Shown here piece after piece: positions 57,620 to 64,000 of a stretch of DNA of 64,000 bases. Both the position numbers and the translations under genes were made by a program. The notes beneath the pieces are model-generated. The model searched no databases. It was not told where the DNA came from and saw only the letters and a list, made by a program, of their open reading frames with translations. Every line of letters begins with the position of its first letter. The first letter of the stretch is position 1. Origin of the DNA: Ananas comosus (taxonomy: Eukaryota > Streptophyta > Magnoliopsida > Poales > Bromeliaceae); NCBI RefSeq assembly GCF_001540865.1, contig NC_033628.1, positions 11,381,249 to 11,445,248 of the forward strand. Direction: 5' to 3'.

Positions 57620-58900
57620 CGTTTTTATCAAAAAACTTTTATTTAAATTTTAAAAATATGCTTTTGAAATTTTAGTAAATGGCTCCCTATTTTGTTTTGG
57701 ATGGTGATTACAAATTTTAAATTAATATTTTGGTTGATTAATGGTTTGAATTTTATATGAAACTTTTATTATAGTCAAGATTTTTTTTTCCTTTTGTAAA
57801 ATACTGAACTCGTTGGAGCCGTTTGGTTAGAGCAAATTACAAACAGCGAATAAGTCAGAATATCGAAAATTTTGAATCTTTGTATTGATGTGGACTCCAT
57901 TTAGCTATTTTTTCTGAGAGATTTTCGGTAGCATAAACGGATAACTCTACGGAATAAAAAAATGATGTCAAATTTTATAAACTTAGATGCACTGCAAACT
58001 CTAAATTTTAATTGCCAAACACCTTCCTTTTCCACTACAAATCAATTATCCTACAAATTTTTTAGAACTACATATTAGATGTTTTATTGAAAATTTTTTA
58101 CTTTAGTATAGGACTGATAATAATATATGTGAACTACCAATATAAGATTCTTGAACGAGAAATTGAAATATTAATAAAAATTATTGAGAGAGGATTGAGA
58201 TATATCTCCTTATTTTAATCCTAATTATTTTGATGTCAACGGCAAAAGAAAAGGATAAAATTGAAGTCAACGTCGTAAGGAAGTCTAATTGACTGAGAAA
58301 CAGTAATTCTTGCATGGATAGGGACATGAATACACGAAGTGGGCGGGGCCAATTTGGTCATTCTTTTTCACTACCTGGACTTAGTGCACCATGTGAGCCA
58401 TGAGCCTACACCGTCCCTTCCCCATCCATCACGATTTTAAAATTTATATTTTTAAATTTAAAAGCTTTTGAAAATTTAAAATTTACTTCGGTTATTCTTC
58501 CACTAATGAAGTACACCGTCGCCTAATTAAAAAATTATCTCTATTTTTTTTTAAAGTGCACATGAAAATCACAAAAAAAAATTTAAAAAAATCAACTACA
58601 TCACAAGTAAAACTAAGATCGCCAATCAACATGTAACAACTTGACACGTGGAATATAAAACGATCTTAACCGTACACGTGTATCCAAGAACTACACTAGT
58701 AATTTAATTTTTTTTTAAAAGAAAAAAAGGACACAGCGAGAGACAGAGGCCACCTCATCTCCTATCGCCTCTCGGCCCTCCTCGCTGCTATCGATCCAAG
58801 ATTCCAAGCGCTTCTCCTCCGCTTCGTCTTCTTCCTCTGAGGCTCTTCGTCGAACACCTAACGGGGAAGAGAGAGAGAGAGAGAGTAGGAGAGAGGAGCG
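56704..58900. other. Divergent intergenic region between AKRP and the DCAF8-like gene
   Basis: It holds two long (TA)n tracts (56944-57020 and about 57559-57616, with an N at 57572) flanking the MITE at 57021-57558, then AT-rich DNA, then a CT/GA-rich 5' leader (58850-58900) of the DCAF8-like gene. GACACGTGG-type ACGT motifs occur near 58643. Confidence 0.55.
57021..57558. mobile_element. M1 MITE inserted in a (TA)n microsatellite, best-preserved copy
   Basis: The ends GGCTACTATACTCTTATGAG and CTCATAAGAGTATAGTAGCC are near-perfect inverted repeats. Each is followed inward by a second palindromic block, GTACGA...CGTACTCATAAGTT and its inverse. Both sides are pure TA repeats, as in the Micron-type elements described from rice. 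It is about 540 bp and non-coding; a diverged copy opens the window. Confidence 0.82.
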
Positions 58901-60450
58901 ATGGAGAGGGCATATAAAAAGGGCCGAGGATTTGGGCCCGGGATCGTCGAGCTCTATCATCGCGAGTTGGGGGGCCTCTCGCCGCGATCCTTCGCCCATC
59001 GCGTTGGGGCATCTGAGGTCCATTCTTTTCCTTTTTATTCGTCTTTGTTGGTTCCTCCCAAATCGATGATGATTTTGAGGTGTTATTCCGATTTCATCTG
59101 ATCTGTGGGGATAATTATTCGGTTTTAAGCGTTAAATTGATTTGGTCGTGATCATGTAGTATAGGGGAGTGGATTGACCCTTGCTTGCTAAAGATTATAA
59201 ATTCATGATAGTTGATTATAAGAATATAGGAATTAGCGGCTGTGTAGTGCGCATTGTATGTAGAGTGTTAAAATGGCGATTTTTTCATCTCAAAACAGAA
59301 GAATCTTCGAGCGCTTCAGAACGATCATGTATTATGTAAGAGATTCCGAGTCTGATTTTTAAAATGAATGTTAAAAGAATGTTCAAAAATCTTGCCTTTG
59401 AATTGCCAAGAAAATCACACTAATGTGAAGCATTGCGCCATTTTTGGTGTGATGGTAATGATTTTAGGCTTGCGATTGCAACCCACTAGCATCTTTTATT
59501 CTCTTCTTTTAGGAAAAAAAATCAAAAAATATTATGTGTAGGATGTACAGATTGCGAATAAACGTTTGTAGGGAAAAGCCACATCTTTTGGTTCTGGCAA
59601 AGGGCAAGAGTTGAAAGAAAAATTACTGGAGTAACCATACCTAATGAATTTTTGTGATTGAAAAAGTACTGAGTGCTGATATTTCATTGTTTGAAGTTTC
59701 AAATGTAGCTTTAATATTCATTATTATGCATGTTCATTTTAACCGGTCTAACATATTTTCACATGTTCATTTCAACTCTATTATATTATTATATATAGCA
59801 CCAAAATAGGGTTCATGCATATCGGTGTGCCAAACATTTTCGTAATGGATATTAAAATTTCAGGACCTTGTCATGCGCCTTGGAATTTATAGAAAATTGG
59901 ACAGGCATGGCGGCTGTGTGAACACAGTGAGCTTCAATGCCGATGGCAATATTCTCGCATCGGGGTCTGATGACCGGATGGTGATGTTATGGGACTGGGA
60001 TGCTGGTGCCGTGAAACTGTCCTTCCATTCAGGCCACTCGAATAATGTTTTTCAAGCTAAATTCATGCCTTATTCAGATGACCGTACCATTGTTACTTGT
60101 GCTGCTGATGGGGAGGTAGAAGGAGCTTCTTCTTCTTTCTCAAAGCTTATTAATTCTAAGTAGGTGAATATGTTTTGAGACCCCACTATAGACTGTTGCG
60201 AAAATAGATCCTCAACTTTCTTTTTGATTGAGCGTCCACTTAAATTTTGTCTTTTTTTCCCCTTTTTTTGCTTAAGTTATTTCAGTCATGTGAAATTGCA
60301 ATTTTGTTAAATGTATTAGCTTTACCCTTTTTAAGCTGCCGTAATTGCGATCTTCATAAACAATTGGCGGCCTGAAGCTGATGGAGTGGTTAAATTTAAC
60401 TCAAAACAGACGGAAGTTAAAGGGGTATCACTTAAAAAAAGAAAAAAAAG

Positions 60451-60499
<49 letters not shown>

Positions 60500-62456
60500 T
60501 ATAGAAAAGGGAAAGCTAGAGGATCATCTCACATGGCCTATAGTTGTGGGGGACCCCATATGTTTTTATCTTCTGATTAATTAAGCTGATATCTACTAAT
60601 TTTCATCACACTAGGTGAGATATGCCAAAATACTAGAGAGTGGAAATGTGGATACTAAATTGCTTGGTCAGCATGAAGGACGGGCTCATAAGCTGGCTAT
60701 TGAGCCTGGAAGCCCTCATATATTTTACAGCTGTGGTGAAGACGGTCTTGTTCAGCACGTAAGCCATTTCCCACATCTCTTAGCTTATGTGTAGTGTTCC
60801 CTTGCTATCTCTTTAACTCAGCATGATTTGATTAACCTGTGTCTCATGCAGTTTGATTTGAGGACACAGTCTGCCACAAAGCTATTTATATGCAGATCTT
60901 TTCCTGATGGATCAGATTATCAACCTGTCGTTCATCTAAATGCTATTGCAATAGACCCAAGGAACCCCAATTATTTTGCAATTGCAGGAAGAGATGAATA
61001 TGCTCGAGTTTATGACATTCGGAAGTGTAATTTGGATGGATCGACAGAGTGTGGTCATCCTATTAACAGCTTCTGCCCACCTCATCTTATTGGAAACGGG
61101 CATGTTGGGATAACTGGTTTAGCATTCTCGGACCAGAGTGAGTTGCTCTCCTCGTACAATTATGAGCACATTTACCTCTTCACAAAGGATCGAGGTCTTG
61201 GGCCCAACCCAGTTATTAAATCACCTAAATCTGACAGTACTGATTCGAGTAAGGGGTCGAAGACGGTTTCAGCCGAGTCCGCAGAAATTGCCGATTCACA
61301 ACCTGGCCCTCAGGTGTACAAGGGACATAGCAATTGTGAGACCGTGAAGGGTGTGAACTTTCTTGGCCCGAACTGCGAGTATGTTGCTAGTGGATCAGAC
61401 TGTGGACGGTTGTTTATTTGGAGAAAGAGAGATGGGAAGCTCTTGCGAGCTATGGATGGCGACAAGTACGTGGTCAATTGTATTGAGCCTCATCCTTATG
61501 CCACTGTAATTGCGAGTAGTGGAATTGAAAATGATGTGAAGATCTGGACTCCCAATGCCACAGAGCCTGCCCACCCAGTAAACATTAATGAGGTGATGGC
61601 TTTTTGCCTTCTCAGCTTTTATTTTCTTTGCTATTCTGGAGATCTAAACTGTCGTAATGAAATAGGATCATTTATTGGATATACTAGTCGTCATAGTACC
61701 TAAAACATAGATGATTGTCTTTGGATGTCCAAGACCTTCCTGAATTTTTTTTTGCATTATTTTGCAGTCCTCTGACAGATCAGTTTTCATGGGAAAAGCA
61801 TATTTAGTTGACCTGCATGATATTTGTATTATACTAGGTTTTTTCTGCCTTTAAAATGAAACTTGTGCCACGTAGATCATATAACAGAACTTCTAATGGA
61901 GATTACCTAAAAGGAATCTGAGGTCGTGCAGAAGTGGTATTTCAAATTTCTAACTTATCGGCTACACATCGGTTGAAAATGGTCCTAACAACTTGGCTTA
62001 ATATATTACTTCTTTGCACCTGAGACTACGATTTCGTGGTTACCAAAGTTTGAAAAGTTGTCTCCTTAATTGAATATATATAACATGATGAGATAAATGG
62101 TGCTGCCAACTAGAATAACTATGTTGATGGTGCTTACCACTTTTCTTGGTGTAGATAGTGAAATGCTCTGACAATTTTATCGATCTTGTTGATGACGTGA
62201 CATTCAATTGCAACAGTTGAAGCCCCATGTAAGAAGGAATGAGTTCGGCCGCGTCAACTTGCCAGAGAACTTGATAGCTCAGATGGTAGCACTTCACAGG
62301 CGACGAGCAAGTTTGAGACAAGATGATGGTGAAGAAACGACCAGCAACGCTGATCTGGTAAATCTTTTATTGCAATTTACTGTTGGAGAGCATGATTCTC
62401 CCTCTGATGAAAGTGGAGACGGTTCCGACAGCCCTGGGGATTGTATAGTGAACTGA
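58901..62456 (+). CDS. DCAF8-like WD40-repeat protein, 5 exons
   Basis: Exons are 58901-59017, 59864-60115, 60615-60758, 60852-61592 and 62217-62456, all phase 0, giving 497 aa. The N-terminus has the DCAF8/WDTC1 signature: REL(G)...SPRSFAHRVGASE joined to DLVMRL...LDRHGGCVNTVSF. WD repeats follow, with SGSDDRMVMLWDW, YSCGEDGLVQHFDLRT (a WDXR-like end), AIAGRDEYARVYDIRK, ASGSDCGRLFIW and ASSGIENDVKIWTP. An acidic Ser-rich loop sits in exon 4 (about residues 397-420 of the gene product by estimate), and the tail has LPENLIAQMVALHRRR and a DSPSDESGDGSDS stretch. Such proteins are substrate receptors of CUL4-DDB1 ubiquitin ligases. The exon 1 donor is weak (GAG|GTCCAT); exon 4 ends GAG|GTGATG. 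A very small exon between 4 and 5 cannot be excluded. Confidence 0.9.
60456..60495. repeat. (GA)n microsatellite in DCAF8-like intron 2
   Basis: An AGAGAG run of about 40 nt follows an A-rich stretch; intron 2 (60116-60614) also has a TIR-element fragment at about 60180-60250. Confidence 0.85.
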
Positions 62457-63740
62457 GCCATATAGAAACTTCTGAAAGTTGTACATAGAATAAGTCATCC
62501 TTTTATCAGAATTAGGAGATCTATTTGTCGGTAAGATGAATTTTTGAGTTTCTTTTTCTTGGGCTATGAAGAGGATATCTCCCTCACAGATCGAGCGTTG
62601 TATTGTAGATCTACAACAAGCATTTAGTAAAATTTGGTGATTGTTGGTGGAGCTTATCAGTGTTTGCAATGTTTTTGATGAAATATTTTTTTATCTAATT
62701 CAACATTCAACGACCTTTCATATGGAAAACATTTAGAAATCAGATGTAGCAAAATGGTTGGGTACTTGCATCACAATTTCAATCTCAGGTATCTTATTCT
62801 ATCGTTGAGGTACCAATTTTACGTCCATAGGCCATTTAGCCCATGCAGTATGGGCTGTAGGCGTGTTCAGGCCCGTTGGTGGACAATCTCTTTCGTTTTA
62901 AAATCCAAAATTGATTACCAAATCAACGTATTGGAAGAGCCCATCGTATAATCCTAATCTAACTTCGAACCCAATTTTTTTTAAAAAAAATCTAAAAACA
63001 GAATAGGGAAAGATATTAAAATTATTTCATCGAACAATTTCTTATTACATTTAATAAAAATTTTATTTTAAGTAATTATAACTATTTAAAAAAAAAACTT
63101 AAAAAGTTGAAGCGGGGCAATTCAAAAGAGGAAACCAACCCGACATTTTCAGTGTTTACGTCTTATGTTTAGAGACAATTTATCAATCATAATATGTACT
63201 AAATGCAAAAAAAAAAAAAAAAAAAAAAGAATAAGAAGAAGAAATTTCATAAAAAATAATTCACCGTCGATGGATCTGCGGAGCACCGTGTGTTGACCTC
63301 GTGGCAGCACCCGCACACAATTATTCACGTCCTATTCCATTTCAATAACATTTCCAACGACTCCTCTCTCGCGTCTTAATTATGGTCTTATCTTATTGCA
63401 TCCAAATCCTTAATTATTTATGAATTTATAACTTTTGGCTCCTTGGTTAGAGAGAGAAAGCTTTTTCTAAATTTTAGAGTTTGTAGACGCGTTATCTTTA
63501 GTTGGTACGACGGCGTAGCTCCATCTCTGATCTCTCCCACGTGAAAATTCGTTGGCTTCAAAAATTATTAAAATTTAAATAGTGTGTGCAATGATCTTTG
63601 TGGAATGGAATTAACACTATTCAACAGCGTGTCTCATCATTTTGGGAAAGACCAAATTTGTAAGCAAAAGGATTTCACAAATTGTAGGGTGAGCTTTGTT
63701 ACTATTTTGAGCCGACGCTCTAACTCTAATTTTATTTTTA
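62457..63740. other. DCAF8-like 3' UTR and intergenic DNA
   Basis: The first 200-300 nt are probably 3' UTR. Further on are an A-run near 63210 and AT-rich DNA. No further gene recognised. Confidence 0.5.
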
Positions 63741-63903
63741 TTTTTATTTTTTTTTAAGAGAGAGATAGGTAGCACGCTACCCGCTTCGTTTATTTCATTT
63801 AGAAATAAATTTAGCTAGAAATGTGAATCAACTAGGATTCGAACTTGAGTCTCGAATACCAATCACCAAGCCCTTTGCCACTTGCTCCAAAGACGGCCGG
63901 TGC
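63741..63903 (-). mobile_element. tRNA-derived SINE, minus orientation, well preserved
   Basis: Reading plus: T-run, GAGAGATAGGTAGCACGCTACCCGC, AAATAAATTTAGCTAG, AGGATTCGAACTTGAG (inverted box B), CCCTTTGCCACTTGCTCCAAAGACGG. The same order as six or more copies in this window. Confidence 0.8.
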
Positions 63904-64000
63904 TCTAACTTTAATTTTTATTACCAACATTGTGTGCTGGTAAAAGCAAGAGCACTACACGTAATACCTATTGTACGAGGATTTTTTATTATTTTTTTTA

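Noticed and set aside
58715..59023. Minus-strand 102-codon frame overlapping DCAF8-like exon 1
   Set aside because: The plus frame has the conserved FAHRVGASE signature and splices correctly.
63835..63850. GGATTCGAAC as the T-arm of a true tRNA gene
   Set aside because: The rest does not fold as a cloverleaf and the same block recurs in SINE copies with A tails.

Overview
This is a nuclear segment of a flowering plant, most likely a monocot. Genes are split by canonical plant introns. Intergenic DNA is very AT-rich and full of (TA)n/(GA)n microsatellites, small TIR elements and tRNA-derived SINEs. Some first exons are strikingly GC-rich (mechanosensitive channel, IQ-domain gene) while later exons are AT-rich, a gradient typical of commelinid monocots. 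I cannot name the species. Two N positions (49530, 57572) mark assembly uncertainty.

Layout. 1-5.4 kb: repeats plus a GC-rich island. 5.39-6.58 kb (+): a short IQ67-domain (IQD) calmodulin-binding gene. 7.65-16.29 kb (-): three tandem phi-class glutathione S-transferase genes, each with the three-exon GSTF structure and an exactly 49-nt middle exon; a CACTA-type element with intact 3-bp target duplication lies in an intron of the first. 17.29-21.59 kb (-): a five-exon MscS-like channel of the MSL10 type. 24.6-31.4 kb (+): a promoter-like region followed by about 6 kb of apparently non-coding DNA with tandem leader repeats, then ten copies of a roughly 300-nt unit that carries a hairpin with compensatory changes, then two copies of another module. 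This is the best candidate for something undescribed. 33-49 kb: mostly TIR elements, SINEs and a 515-bp inverted repeat, but with an unmistakable MIR171 precursor at 42.64-42.77 kb. 52.71-56.70 kb (-): a chloroplast ankyrin-repeat protein of the AKRP type, in which each of the last five exons is exactly 99 nt and encodes one 33-residue repeat. 58.90-62.46 kb (+): a five-exon DCAF8-like WD40 protein, divergent from AKRP.

The genes do not form one pathway. They cover stress detoxification (GSTFs), membrane tension sensing (MSL10), calcium/calmodulin scaffolding (IQD), plastid development (AKRP), probable CUL4-DDB1 substrate recognition (DCAF8-like) and post-transcriptional control of HAM/SCL6 GRAS factors (miR171). 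All exon joins were worked out by hand from splice motifs and frame; no expression data or database searches were available.
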